From assembly GCF_001598455.1 (NCBI RefSeq), contig NZ_BCYZ01000033.1:1-46823 (forward strand): 46,823 nucleotides of DNA, read 5' to 3'. Position numbers and translations under genes: made by a program. This stretch comes from Sphingomonas pruni NBRC 15498. Its GTDB lineage: Bacteria; Pseudomonadota; Alphaproteobacteria; Sphingomonadales; Sphingomonadaceae. How positions within the stretch are numbered: position 1 is the stretch's first letter; the number at the start of each line of letters is the position of its first letter. Shown here piece after piece: positions 37,083 to 45,367 of this stretch. Under the pieces are notes generated by a model that was not told where the DNA came from, made no database searches, and was given only the letters and a program-made list of their open reading frames with translations.

Positions 37083-37457
37083 TCACGGCCGCTCGATGAA
37101 ATCGATCGGGCGCACTTCGATTCCGCCGCGTCCGAATTTGTCGCCGAGACGCGTTTCCGGATGCAGTTTCGCGATCTCGACTGCGTCGTCGATATCATCG
37201 GCCTCGACGACGAAGAAGGCACCGAACGGCTCCGGCGTCACGGCATAAGGGCCGGCCTTTGCGACCACGGCGCCATTCTCGACACGCAAGGTCCGCGATT
37301 GTTCCGGCATGCCCAGCGCACCGATCAGTTCGACCTTCCCGCTCGCTTTCAGCGCCGCGTCGTGCGGCGCACAGATCGCGCCGATCTCCTCGAAATCGGC
37401 AGGCTTCAGCTCGGCGAAACGCGCCGATTCATAGTGGCACAAGCACAAGAACTTCAT
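37083..37457 (-). CDS. YciI-family protein (DGPF domain)
   Basis: The 124-aa YciI-like protein has MKFLCLCHYESARFAELKPA at the start and a dimeric ferredoxin-like fold (GKVELIGALGMPEQSRTLRV, PEPFGAFFVVEADDIDDAVE, LHPETRLGDKFGRGGIEVRP). The YciI active site His-Asp is replaced by a Cys-rich start (CLCHYES), as in DGPF relatives; a role in degradation or stress is assumed. GAGGAGGATG precedes ATG 37457. It is the promoter-proximal gene of the four-gene operon, next to two palindromic boxes. Confidence 0.85.
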   Translation of the reverse strand: MKFLCLCHYESARFAELKPADFEEIGAICAPHDAALKASGKVELIGALGMPEQSRTLRVENGAVVAKAGPYAVTPEPFGAFFVVEADDIDDAVEIAKLHPETRLGDKFGRGGIEVRPIDFIERP

Positions 37458-37472
37458 CGCATCCTCCTCGCA

Positions 37473-37534
37473 ATACCGCTTGCATTTCGCAAGCGGTATC
37501 TGCATCGGCTAAATTAAGCAGTTGCATATTGCAA
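37473..37534. promoter_or_regulatory. Paired operator boxes between HxlR and its operon
   Basis: Two similar palindromes lie between divergent starts (37457 and 37556): TTGCATTTCGCAA (37480-37492) and TTGCATATTGCAA (37522-37534), consensus TTGCATNNNGCAA. Their centres are 42 bp apart, four helical turns. The first is inside a longer inverted repeat (37473-37499, 11-bp arms ATACCGCTTGC/GCAAGCGGTAT). They are the likely binding sites of the HxlR regulator. Confidence 0.65.
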
Positions 37535-37555
37535 GCAGTTTCCTAAATTGCCGCC

Positions 37556-38050
37556 ATGGCGGAAGCGAAACGATCGGGCTGTCCGATCAACCTGACGATG
37601 GAGATAGTGGGCGATCGCTGGAGCCTGATCGTGATCCGCGACATCATGTTCGGCAACCGCCGCCATTATCGCGAGCTGCTCTTTCATTCTCAGGAACGGA
37701 TCGCTTCCAACATCCTGGCCGATCGCCTGAAAAAGCTGGTCGAGCGCGGATTGCTGACCAAGCGCGACGACCCCAGCCACAAGCAAAAAGCGATCTACAG
37801 CCTGACCGAGCCAGCGATTCAGTTGCTGCCGGTACTCGCCCAGATCGGCGCCTGGGGGCGGCGACATTTGCCGACCACACCCGAACTCGCGATCCGCGCG
37901 CAATTGCTCGAAGAAGGGGGACCGCCTTTGTGGGAGGCCTTCATGGCCGAGCTGCGCCATGAACATCTCGGCGCGCCATTGCCGCCGAAGCACGAACCGG
38001 TGCTGCCGCGCCTGACCGCCGCATACGAAGAATTGGCTAATCGCGCCTGA
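37556..38050 (+). CDS. HxlR-family transcriptional regulator
   Basis: The 164-aa winged-helix regulator has the HxlR pattern: SGCPINLTMEIVGDRWSLIV, IRDIMFGNRRHYRELLF, then FHSQERIASNILADRLKKLV and a wing GLLTKRDDP. C9 in GCPINL is the conserved N-terminal Cys that senses disulfide or electrophile stress in HypR- and QorR-type members, so thiol sensing is plausible. It is divergent from the YciI-DHFR-GST-DUF1993 operon and probably controls both directions through the two boxes. Confidence 0.92.
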   Translation: MAEAKRSGCPINLTMEIVGDRWSLIVIRDIMFGNRRHYRELLFHSQERIASNILADRLKKLVERGLLTKRDDPSHKQKAIYSLTEPAIQLLPVLAQIGAWGRRHLPTTPELAIRAQLLEEGGPPLWEAFMAELRHEHLGAPLPPKHEPVLPRLTAAYEELANRA

Positions 38051-38085
38051 GCGGCGATAGAGCGCCGATGTTCTGGGAGACTCAC

Positions 38086-39252
38086 ATGCCGTCCGGCCGA
38101 TCGTTGCGACTATTGACCGCCGCTTTGGCGCTATTCGCGATCGGGGCCGCCGATCGACCGCAGCGCGTGTTCGACACACTCGACAACCGGCGGCTGTCGG
38201 AAAGTGCCGTCGACGGGCTGGTCCAGCGGATGATGACCAGCCATCAGGTCACCGGACTTGGCGTCGCGATAATCCGCAAGGGCAAGATCGTCTTCATCAA
38301 GAGCTATGGCTACGCGATCGCCGAGAACAAGACGCCGATGACGCCGGCGACGATCATGCCCGGCGCGTCGCTGACCAAGGCAACCTTCGCCTGGACGCTG
38401 ATGCAATTGGTCGTCGAAGGGAAAGTCGATCTCGACAAGCCGATCGACCAATATCTGGCCAAGCCGCTGCCCGACTATGCCGCTTATGCCGATCTCAAGG
38501 GTGACGAGCGCTGGCGCAAGCTAACCCTGCGGATACTGATGAACCATAGCAGCGGCTTCGCCAATTTCCGCTTCTTCGAAGACGACAAGAAGCTGCGTTT
38601 CCATCGCGATCCGGGCGCTCGCTACGGCTATTCGGGCGAAGGCGTCCAATTGGCTCAGTTCGTGCTCGAAAAGGGTCTGGGGATCGACGTCGGCAAGGAA
38701 ATGCAGGCGCGCATATTCGACCGCTTCCGGATGGGCGACACGTCGATGACCTGGCGCGACAATTATGACGGCCGCTTTGCCTATGGCTACACCGCGAACG
38801 GCCAGCGCCAGCCTTTTGCGCGTCGGCGCAAGGTCGACGTCGCGGGATCGATGGATACGACGCTGGCCGACTGGGCGCGTTTTCTCGCCGCGGTCTCGCG
38901 CAGTGACGGGCTGGGGCTGGCCGCGCATACGGCGATGGTCCGCCCCACCATCTTGATCGACAGCCCGACCCAGTTTCCGACGCTGCGCGACGATCGCACC
39001 GATCGCTGGAAAGGCATGAAGCTGGGCTATGGCGTCGGCTGGGGCACGTTCGAAAGCCGGTTCGGCCACGCTTATTTCAAGGAAGGGCATGACGACGGCA
39101 CCGAGAATTACGCGATGTGCGTCGACAAACGGCAGAGCTGCATCCTGCTGATGGCCAACGATAATCGCGCGGCGGCGATCTTCGTCCCATTGACCGACCA
39201 ATTGCTCGGGCCGGTCGGCCTCCCCGCCGAATGGGAAGGCTACCGACCCTAG
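38086..39252 (+). CDS. Exported serine hydrolase (class C beta-lactamase/esterase fold)
   Basis: The 388-aa protein has a signal peptide (MPSGRSLRLLTAALALFAIG, cleavage near GAA-DR) and the beta-lactamase-like fold. SxxK is SLTK in PGASLTKATFAWTL, YxN-like is YSG in ARYGYSGEGVQLAQ, and the third motif is EGHDDGTENY (HDG in place of KTG). These features fit periplasmic esterases or peptidases of family S12 rather than a true beta-lactamase. ATG 38086 follows GGGAG. It starts 35 nt after the HxlR stop and may be cotranscribed. Confidence 0.85.
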   Translation: MPSGRSLRLLTAALALFAIGAADRPQRVFDTLDNRRLSESAVDGLVQRMMTSHQVTGLGVAIIRKGKIVFIKSYGYAIAENKTPMTPATIMPGASLTKATFAWTLMQLVVEGKVDLDKPIDQYLAKPLPDYAAYADLKGDERWRKLTLRILMNHSSGFANFRFFEDDKKLRFHRDPGARYGYSGEGVQLAQFVLEKGLGIDVGKEMQARIFDRFRMGDTSMTWRDNYDGRFAYGYTANGQRQPFARRRKVDVAGSMDTTLADWARFLAAVSRSDGLGLAAHTAMVRPTILIDSPTQFPTLRDDRTDRWKGMKLGYGVGWGTFESRFGHAYFKEGHDDGTENYAMCVDKRQSCILLMANDNRAAAIFVPLTDQLLGPVGLPAEWEGYRP

Positions 39253-39260
39253 CGTCTAAT

Positions 39261-40259
39261 TCAGCCGCGCTCGCTGTCGAGCGAGGCCATGCCCTGCGCC
39301 GGATAACGGTCGCCGCGCACCGCGTCGCGCGGCACCGCCGCCTCGATCGCCGCGAGATCGTCGGCGCTGAGCTCCACGTCGAGCGCGCCCAGGGCTTCCC
39401 CGAGCCGCGTGAGCGTCTTGGCTCCGACCAGCGGCACGATGTCCTGCCCTTGTGCCGCGACCCAGGCGATGGCGAGTTGCGCGGTGGTGATGCCCTTGGC
39501 GTCGGCAATCGCCTTGAGCCGGTCGGTGATCTGCAGATTCGTCTCGACATTGCCCGCCTGGAAACGCGGCGAATGCGCGCGGAAATCGTCCTGCCGCGCC
39601 TCGCTCGACGCTTGCCAATGTCCGCTGATCAACCCGCGCGACAGCACGCCATAAGCCGTAACGCCGATCCCGAGCTCGCGCAGCGTCGGCAAGATGCTGT
39701 CCTCCGGTCCGCGGCTGACCAGGGCATATTCGATCTGCAGATCGACGATTGGGTGCACGGCGGCGGCGCGGCGGATCGTCTCCGACCCGACTTCCGACAA
39801 GCCGATATGGCGGACATACCCAGCCTGCACCATCTCGGCGATCGCGCCGATCGTCTCCTCGATCGGCACGTCGGGGTCGAGCCGTGCGGGGCGGTAGATG
39901 TCGATATGGTCGACCCGCAGCCGTTGCAGCGTGTAGTGAAGGAAGTTCTTCGTCGAGCGCGGGCTCGCATCGAAGCCGATAAACGCCCCAGCAGGATCGC
40001 GCAGGCCGCCATATTTGACACTGAGTTGATAGGCGTCGCGCGGCAGGCCGGCGACCGCCTCCGCGATCAGCATCTCGTTATGGCCCTGACCGTAGAAATC
40101 CCCGGTATCGAGCAACGTAACACCGGCGTCGAGCGCAGCATGGATCGTCGCGATCGCCTCGTCGCGGTCGGCAGGACCATATGTGCCGGACATACCCATG
40201 CAGCCCAATCCGATCGCCGAGGTCATCGGGCCGGTATCGCCAAGCTTTCTTTGTTCCAT
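39261..40259 (-). CDS. Aldo/keto reductase lacking the catalytic His
   Basis: The 332-aa NADPH-dependent reductase has the AKR barrel with D51, Y56 and K82 (LDTGDFYGQG, LSVKYGG). At the fourth catalytic position the usual H is A125 (DIYRPARLDPDVPIEET). The C-terminal cofactor site VPLVGAKTLTRLGEALGALD is normal. Loss of the His occurs in some AKR subgroups acting on unusual carbonyls, so it may still be active with altered specificity. It is divergent from the LysR gene, which likely controls it. Confidence 0.9.
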   Translation of the reverse strand: MEQRKLGDTGPMTSAIGLGCMGMSGTYGPADRDEAIATIHAALDAGVTLLDTGDFYGQGHNEMLIAEAVAGLPRDAYQLSVKYGGLRDPAGAFIGFDASPRSTKNFLHYTLQRLRVDHIDIYRPARLDPDVPIEETIGAIAEMVQAGYVRHIGLSEVGSETIRRAAAVHPIVDLQIEYALVSRGPEDSILPTLRELGIGVTAYGVLSRGLISGHWQASSEARQDDFRAHSPRFQAGNVETNLQITDRLKAIADAKGITTAQLAIAWVAAQGQDIVPLVGAKTLTRLGEALGALDVELSADDLAAIEAAVPRDAVRGDRYPAQGMASLDSERG

Positions 40260-40300
40260 GACTCAAACTCCTGTTCGCAGGGCGTATATGCGACGGCGAA

Positions 40301-40312
40301 TATCGTACGATA
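40301..40312. promoter_or_regulatory. Palindrome between the aldo/keto reductase and LysR genes
   Basis: TATCGTACGATA is a perfect 12-bp palindrome 41 bp before the LysR start. A related half-site, CCGTAC, recurs just before that start (about 40346-40351). A LysR-type binding site is likely. Confidence 0.5.
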
Positions 40313-40352
40313 AGCCGTGACAACGGGAACGGCCCGTGCGAAATTCCGTACA

Positions 40353-41252
40353 ATGGCTTCGCCCAATCTCGACGATTTCGCGCAATTCGCCGCGGTGGCC
40401 GAGGCGGGCGGGTTTCGCGCTGCCGCGCAGGCGCGCAATCTTTCCGCCTCGTCCCTTTCCGAGGCGGTGCGCCGCCTGGAAGGCGATCTCGGCGTCCGTC
40501 TGCTCAACCGCACGACGCGCAGCGTCACCCCGACCGAGGCCGGCCGGCGGTTGCTCGATCGATTGACGCCTGCGCTGGCAGAATTGGCGCATGCCGCCGA
40601 CGAGCTGGCGGCGGAAAGCGGCCGAACCACCGGCACGTTACGGCTCAATGTCCCCGGCATCGTCGCGCGCCACGTCCTGCCGCCAATCGCCGCACGTTTC
40701 CTCGCCGCGCACCCGGGCGTTCGCCTGGAAATCTCCGCGCAGGACGATTTCGTCGACATTCTCGCCGCCGGGTTCGACGCGGGCATACGCTATGAGGAGA
40801 GTATCGACCGCGACATGATCGCGGTCCCGATCGGACCGCGCCGCCAGCGCTTCGTCTGCGTCGCTGCCCCCGCCTATCTCGAGCGTCACGGCACGCCGCG
40901 GCACCCGCGCGATCTCTCCGCGCATCAGCGGATCGGCCATCGTTTCGCCAGCGGGCGCATGATCGTTTGGGACTTCGAGCGCGGCGGCCGACGGTATCGC
41001 CTCGCGCCGGAAGGCCCGCTGGTTTCCAATTCGATCGAAATGGCGACCGCCGCTGCTGTCGCCGGACTGGGCATCGCCACGGGATTCCACGAATTCTTTG
41101 CCGCCGAACTGGCGCGCGGGTCTCTGGTCGAGATACTGGCCGACTGGATGGAGCCGTTTCCCGGACCCTCGCTTTATTATCACAGCCGCCGCTTGATGCC
41201 GGCCCCGCTGCGCGCATTCATCGACTTCATTCGCACGGACGACGCCAGCTGA
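40353..41252 (+). CDS. LysR-family transcriptional regulator
   Basis: The 299-aa protein has the N-terminal winged HTH (NLDDFAQFAAVAEAGGFRAA through ASSLSEAVRRLEGDLGVRLL and NRTTRSVTPTEAGRRLLDRL) and a periplasmic-binding-like effector domain from about residue 85. The HTH is typical of the LTTR group. The effector ligand is unknown. It is divergent from the aldo/keto reductase and probably regulates it. ATG 40353 is the usual start position. Confidence 0.93.
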   Translation: MASPNLDDFAQFAAVAEAGGFRAAAQARNLSASSLSEAVRRLEGDLGVRLLNRTTRSVTPTEAGRRLLDRLTPALAELAHAADELAAESGRTTGTLRLNVPGIVARHVLPPIAARFLAAHPGVRLEISAQDDFVDILAAGFDAGIRYEESIDRDMIAVPIGPRRQRFVCVAAPAYLERHGTPRHPRDLSAHQRIGHRFASGRMIVWDFERGGRRYRLAPEGPLVSNSIEMATAAAVAGLGIATGFHEFFAAELARGSLVEILADWMEPFPGPSLYYHSRRLMPAPLRAFIDFIRTDDAS

Positions 41253-41329
41253 CCGCACTGTTCGCCTCGACCTGGCCAGCTATTTTAGGTTTCGCTGAAA
41301 GCACTTCCTAACATCTTCGCATTACGGGC

Positions 41330-43975
41330 ATGGCCATGTCCGTTCGTCCGAGCCGATCTGTAGTCAATGCGACGCGTTCCACCTGGGGCGCACTGGCGCT
41401 TGACGCCGATGCTACGCCGGAGACGATCGAGGCGCGGTTGCAGCGCATCGGCGAATTGGGCGCGGTTTGGCCGTTCGTGCTGTTCGCCCAATTGCTCGCG
41501 CCGTTCGCGGTCGGCCTGATCGCACATTATTTCGGGCGCGACGATCTGATCGGCCTCGCGGTGCTCCGCGGCGGCGTGATCGCCGCGGCGTCGCTCGCCG
41601 CTTTAGCCCAGCTCAAGCTGAAGTTCGCGCGTTTCTGGCCGACTCATGTCCAGATCCGCACCCTGACGCTCTGTTCGGGCGCGCTCGGCGTCGGCCTGTT
41701 GTCGCTGCTGCCGTTGGTCGCAGGATTTCCGGTCGGCGAATATCATCTCGCCGGGTTCATCGCGGTATTTGCCGGCGTGACGATTACCGCGGTCGCCATC
41801 CATCCGCTGCGGGCGGCGACCCTGGCATTCGCTGCCGCGCTCGCCGGCATGGTGCTCCTCCATACCGGACTCGGCCTGCCGACGGCGATCGCTTTCCTGG
41901 CGCTCGCCAGCCTGGCGATCTCGACCGTGCGACTTGCCCGCAACGATGTCGAACGCAACCGGCTCGACGAGGCCGAGAACAGTTCGGGCCGCCTTGCCGC
42001 GCAATTGGTGCGCGAAGTCGAGGATCATGGCGACGGCTGGTTCTGGCAGACCGATCGCTACGGCCAGATCACTTATCTGTCGGCCAAGGTTGGGCGCGAA
42101 TTCGCGCGGCTCGGCGTCGAACCGGTCGGGGGCCGGCTCAACGACATCTTCCGCATGGATACCGAAGCCGGGGACACCGAACGCACGTTGAGTTTCCACC
42201 TTTCCTCGCGCACCAGCTTTTCCGACTATTCGGTCTGCCCTACCGCCGACGAGGACAGTGAGCGCTGGTGGTCGATTTCCGGCCGGCCGATGATCGACGA
42301 ACTCGGGCGATTCCAGGGCTTTGTCGGATCGGGCCGCGATCTCACCGAAAAGCGCCGGTCCGAAGCCGAGATCACGCGGCTGGCGCTGTTCGACGGCCTG
42401 ACCGGCCTTGCCAACCGTCAGCGCATGCGCGCCTCGCTCGACAAGACGCTGGCGCCGCAATCGGGCCATGCCATCACGTCGCTGTTCCTGCTCGACCTCG
42501 ATCGCTTCAAGGCGGTCAACGACACGCTCGGCCACCAGATGGGCGACGCGCTGTTGAAGCAGGTTGGGCAGCGGCTGCAGCGGGCGGTCGGCGAGGCCGG
42601 TCTGGTCGGCCGTTTGGGGGGCGACGAATTCAAGGTCGTGCTGCCGGGCGAAGGCAATCGCGACCGGCTGAGCGAGCTGGCGCGAGCAGTGATCGGATCG
42701 CTTTCTCAGCCTTATTTCATCGAAGGATCGTCGATCACCATCGGCTGTTCGATCGGCATCGCGATCTCGCCCGAAGACGGCAATGACTCCGAGACGTTGA
42801 TCCGCAACGCCGACCTCGCGCTGTATGAAGCGAAAGGCGACGGCCGCGGTGTCCACCGCTTCTTCCGCGGCGAGTTGCTCGCCGGCGCTCAATCCAAGAA
42901 ACAGCTCGAAGACGATCTGCGGCACGCCTTGGTCGGCAACCAATTCTACGTCGCCTACCAGCCCGTCGTCTCGACCCAGGGCGAGCAGATCGTCGGCTAT
43001 GAAGCGCTGATCCGATGGGATCACCCGACGCGCGGCGCGATCAGCCCGGCCGAATTCATCCCGATCGCCGAGGAATGCGGGATGATCGAAACGATCGGCG
43101 AATGGGTATTGCGGACCGCTTGCCGTGAGGCGGCGGGCTGGCCCAACCATGTCCGCGTCGCGGTCAACGTCTCCCCGATCCAGTTCGCCAATCCGGCCTT
43201 GCCCGCGATCGTCACCTCGGCCCTCGCCAATTCGGGCCTGGCGCCGCACCGGCTCGAACTCGAGATCACCGAAGGCGTGTTCGTCAACGAAACCGCCAGC
43301 TCGGAACAGATGTTCAAATCGCTCAAGGGGATCGGCGTCCGCCTGGCGCTCGACGATTTCGGCACCGGCTATTCGTCGCTCGGCTATCTGAAAAAGGCGC
43401 CGTTCGACAAGATCAAGATCGACCAGAGCTTCGTGCGTGGGGCCGCGGTGCCGGGCAACCGCAACGCCGCGATCATCAAGGCGATCGTGACGCTGGCCAA
43501 CACACTCTACATGGAAACCACCGCCGAAGGCGTCGAGCTTCAGGATGAAGTCGAACTGATCCGCGAACTCGGCTGCAGCCACATCCAGGGCTACGTCTAT
43601 GGCAAGCCGGCGCGGAGCGAAGAGGTCGTCCGCCAGTTGCAAGCCGCCGGCGGCCATGCCACCCCGTTGGGCTACAAGGCCAGCCGCAGCCCCCGGTCCA
43701 CGATGCTGCGGTCCGCGATACTCGACCTCGGCATTGCCAAGGGCGAGGTGCGCATCCGCAACATCTCGTCGACCGGTGCGCTGATCGACGGCATCGAATT
43801 CCCGGTCGACCCGTCGGGCGTCGACGTCCAGATCGAGTTGCTCGAAGGGCAGATGTTCCCGGCCACCGTGCGCTGGGCCAAACATGGCCGCGCAGGCCTG
43901 GAATTTGCCCAGAATTTCAACCTGGAGCGGCTCAACGCTCCGGTCCCTGTGAGCAAAATCCGCAAGGCGAGTTGA
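41330..43975 (+). CDS. Membrane PAS-GGDEF-EAL-PilZ cyclic-di-GMP protein
   Basis: The 881-aa protein has about six N-terminal membrane helices (about 45-200), a PAS-like domain (about 225-345), GGDEF, EAL and a C-terminal PilZ. GGDEF is intact (RLGGDEFKVVLP near 428), EAL is intact (VGYEALIRWDHP near 558), and the EAL loop reads DDFGTGYSSLGYLKK. PilZ has the conserved N-x-S-x-x-G (RNISSTGALIDG near 810), but the preceding arginines are spaced atypically (SRSPRSTMLRS), so c-di-GMP binding there is uncertain. Both synthesis and breakdown of c-di-GMP are possible. No neighbouring partner is visible. Confidence 0.92.
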   Translation: MAMSVRPSRSVVNATRSTWGALALDADATPETIEARLQRIGELGAVWPFVLFAQLLAPFAVGLIAHYFGRDDLIGLAVLRGGVIAAASLAALAQLKLKFARFWPTHVQIRTLTLCSGALGVGLLSLLPLVAGFPVGEYHLAGFIAVFAGVTITAVAIHPLRAATLAFAAALAGMVLLHTGLGLPTAIAFLALASLAISTVRLARNDVERNRLDEAENSSGRLAAQLVREVEDHGDGWFWQTDRYGQITYLSAKVGREFARLGVEPVGGRLNDIFRMDTEAGDTERTLSFHLSSRTSFSDYSVCPTADEDSERWWSISGRPMIDELGRFQGFVGSGRDLTEKRRSEAEITRLALFDGLTGLANRQRMRASLDKTLAPQSGHAITSLFLLDLDRFKAVNDTLGHQMGDALLKQVGQRLQRAVGEAGLVGRLGGDEFKVVLPGEGNRDRLSELARAVIGSLSQPYFIEGSSITIGCSIGIAISPEDGNDSETLIRNADLALYEAKGDGRGVHRFFRGELLAGAQSKKQLEDDLRHALVGNQFYVAYQPVVSTQGEQIVGYEALIRWDHPTRGAISPAEFIPIAEECGMIETIGEWVLRTACREAAGWPNHVRVAVNVSPIQFANPALPAIVTSALANSGLAPHRLELEITEGVFVNETASSEQMFKSLKGIGVRLALDDFGTGYSSLGYLKKAPFDKIKIDQSFVRGAAVPGNRNAAIIKAIVTLANTLYMETTAEGVELQDEVELIRELGCSHIQGYVYGKPARSEEVVRQLQAAGGHATPLGYKASRSPRSTMLRSAILDLGIAKGEVRIRNISSTGALIDGIEFPVDPSGVDVQIELLEGQMFPATVRWAKHGRAGLEFAQNFNLERLNAPVPVSKIRKAS

Positions 43976-44009
43976 GCGACGCGGCCACCGAGGTGACCGC
44001 GCGCAATGG

Positions 44010-44564
44010 CTATTGCTTCGGAGCAACGGGCGGCGGCGATACCGATGCCGGCGGAGGCGGAGGCGGAGGCGGCGCATCGCATCCGGGCGGCGGCGGACCG
44101 TCATGACCCGGACCGACGTCACCGGGACCGTGCCGCTCCCTGGGCCCGCCCCGGCGCGGCCCATGGGCGAAGAACGGCCCGACAGCGCGCACGCGTCCAT
44201 TGCCATCGACCAGGAAGGACGCATGCAACTGACCATCATCATAGCGGCCCTGGACCAGCAGGTCCTGTCCCGCCGTGACCGCATTGTCGCCGTCGCGGCC
44301 GGCATCGACCATCGTCTTGCCGCTGCCGTCGGCGATCGTGAAGCGGTCGCCATAGATTTCGGCGACCTTGCCGCGCACCGTCACCAGCCCGTCGCCACCT
44401 CGTGCCAGCGAGGCGATGGCGACCGGCCGGATCGGCGCCACTTCGATCCCGGGCCGCGTCAGTCCGACCGCTCCTGCCCCGGCTGCGGCGCCGGCCGCGA
44501 GCAACGCCGCACCGCCGATCCACAGCATCGCCGGGCGGCTCATCAGGTTCTTTACATCGGTCAT
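44010..44564 (-). CDS. Membrane-anchored BOF-like (YgiW-related) protein
   Basis: The 184-aa protein has one N-terminal membrane segment (about 12-34) and an OB-fold-like strand series VTVRGKVAEIYGDRFTIADG with QDLLVQGRYDDGQLHASFLV. This resembles the bacterial OB-fold (BOF) domain of E. coli YgiW. A Pro/Gly/His-rich C-terminal tail follows (RGGPRERHGPGDVGPGHDGP, then PPPPPPPPASVSPPP), possibly metal-binding. GAAGGAGATCGAACG precedes the ATG. It is divergent from a QseBC-like system, echoing the ygiW-qseBC neighbourhood of enterics. Confidence 0.6.
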   Translation of the reverse strand: MTDVKNLMSRPAMLWIGGAALLAAGAAAGAGAVGLTRPGIEVAPIRPVAIASLARGGDGLVTVRGKVAEIYGDRFTIADGSGKTMVDAGRDGDNAVTAGQDLLVQGRYDDGQLHASFLVDGNGRVRAVGPFFAHGPRRGGPRERHGPGDVGPGHDGPPPPGCDAPPPPPPPPASVSPPPVAPKQ

Positions 44565-44625
44565 CGTTCGATCTCCTTCGTGATTGCGATGGTCGCGAGT
44601 CGTAGCGATACGTCGACACGCCGCG

Positions 44626-44655
44626 CTGAACCCCGGCGTTCAGTTTCGGTTTAAG
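44626..44655. promoter_or_regulatory. Half-site cluster between BOF-like and two-component genes
   Basis: CTGAAC (44626-44631) and GTTCAG (44638-44643) form an inverted repeat with 6-bp spacing. A further half-site GTTTAAG (44649-44655) follows 11 bp after GTTCAG, one helical turn, as OmpR-family regulators prefer. This is a likely target of the adjacent response regulator. Confidence 0.4.
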
Positions 44656-44689
44656 CGGATGGCGTAGCTCCGCCGGCGAAAGGAAGACG

Positions 44690-45367
44690 ATGCGCATCCT
44701 GCTGGTCGAGGACGATGCCGATCTGGCCGCCGCGATCCTGCGCGCGCTGAGGGCGGAGAACTTCGCCGTCGACCACGCGACGAACGGCGAGGACGGCGCG
44801 CATCTCGGCGATACCGGCCAATATGACGCGGCGGTGCTCGACCTGGGCCTGCCGATCAAATCGGGGATCGCCGTGCTCAACGAATGGCGCGCCGCGGGCC
44901 GTACGTTGCCGGTGCTGATCCTGACCGCACGCGACGGATGGTCGGACAAGGTCGAGGGATTCCGTGCCGGCGCCGACGATTATCTGACCAAGCCGTTCCG
45001 CGTCGAGGAATTGGTGATGCGGCTGCGCGCGCTCGCGCGCCGTGCCGCGGGGCACGCCGCGCCGCGCGTCATCTGCGGACCGCTCAGTTACGACGCGCAG
45101 ACCGGCCAGTTCGAGCTCGATGGGCTGCCGCTTCGCCTGACCGCGCTCGAATGGCGCGTCTTGTCGGCGCTGGTCCTGCGCAAGGAAAGCGTCATCGAGC
45201 GGCTCGAATTGCTCGACCGCGTCTATGAGAATGACGCCGACCCCGATTCGAACTCGCTCGAGGTGATCATTGCCCGGCTGCGGCGGAAGATCGGGCGCGA
45301 CTTGATCGAGACGGTGCGCGGACGCGGCTATCGGCTGACCGCCGACGCGCCGGCGGCGCCGCAATGA
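44690..45367 (+). CDS. OmpR-family response regulator (QseB/PmrA-like)
   Basis: The 225-aa regulator has a receiver with D51 as the phosphoacceptor (AAVLDLGLPIKSG), the acidic pocket in VEDDAD, and K in DDYLTKPFR. A winged-helix output domain follows (LTALEWRVLSALVLRKESVI and IIARLRRKIGRDLIETVRGR). It is closest in layout to QseB/PmrA/TctD-type regulators. AAAGGAAG precedes the ATG. Its stop overlaps the kinase start by ATGA. Confidence 0.93.
   Translation: MRILLVEDDADLAAAILRALRAENFAVDHATNGEDGAHLGDTGQYDAAVLDLGLPIKSGIAVLNEWRAAGRTLPVLILTARDGWSDKVEGFRAGADDYLTKPFRVEELVMRLRALARRAAGHAAPRVICGPLSYDAQTGQFELDGLPLRLTALEWRVLSALVLRKESVIERLELLDRVYENDADPDSNSLEVIIARLRRKIGRDLIETVRGRGYRLTADAPAAPQ

Noticed and set aside
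38086..39252. True class C beta-lactamase
   Set aside because: The third motif is HDG rather than KTG and the YxN motif reads YSG, so an esterase/peptidase role is more likely.
41603..44353. Very long open frame (over 900 codons) on the minus strand
   Set aside because: It is antisense to the PAS-GGDEF-EAL-PilZ gene, has no domain, and is explained by high GC codon bias that removes stops in the shadow frame.
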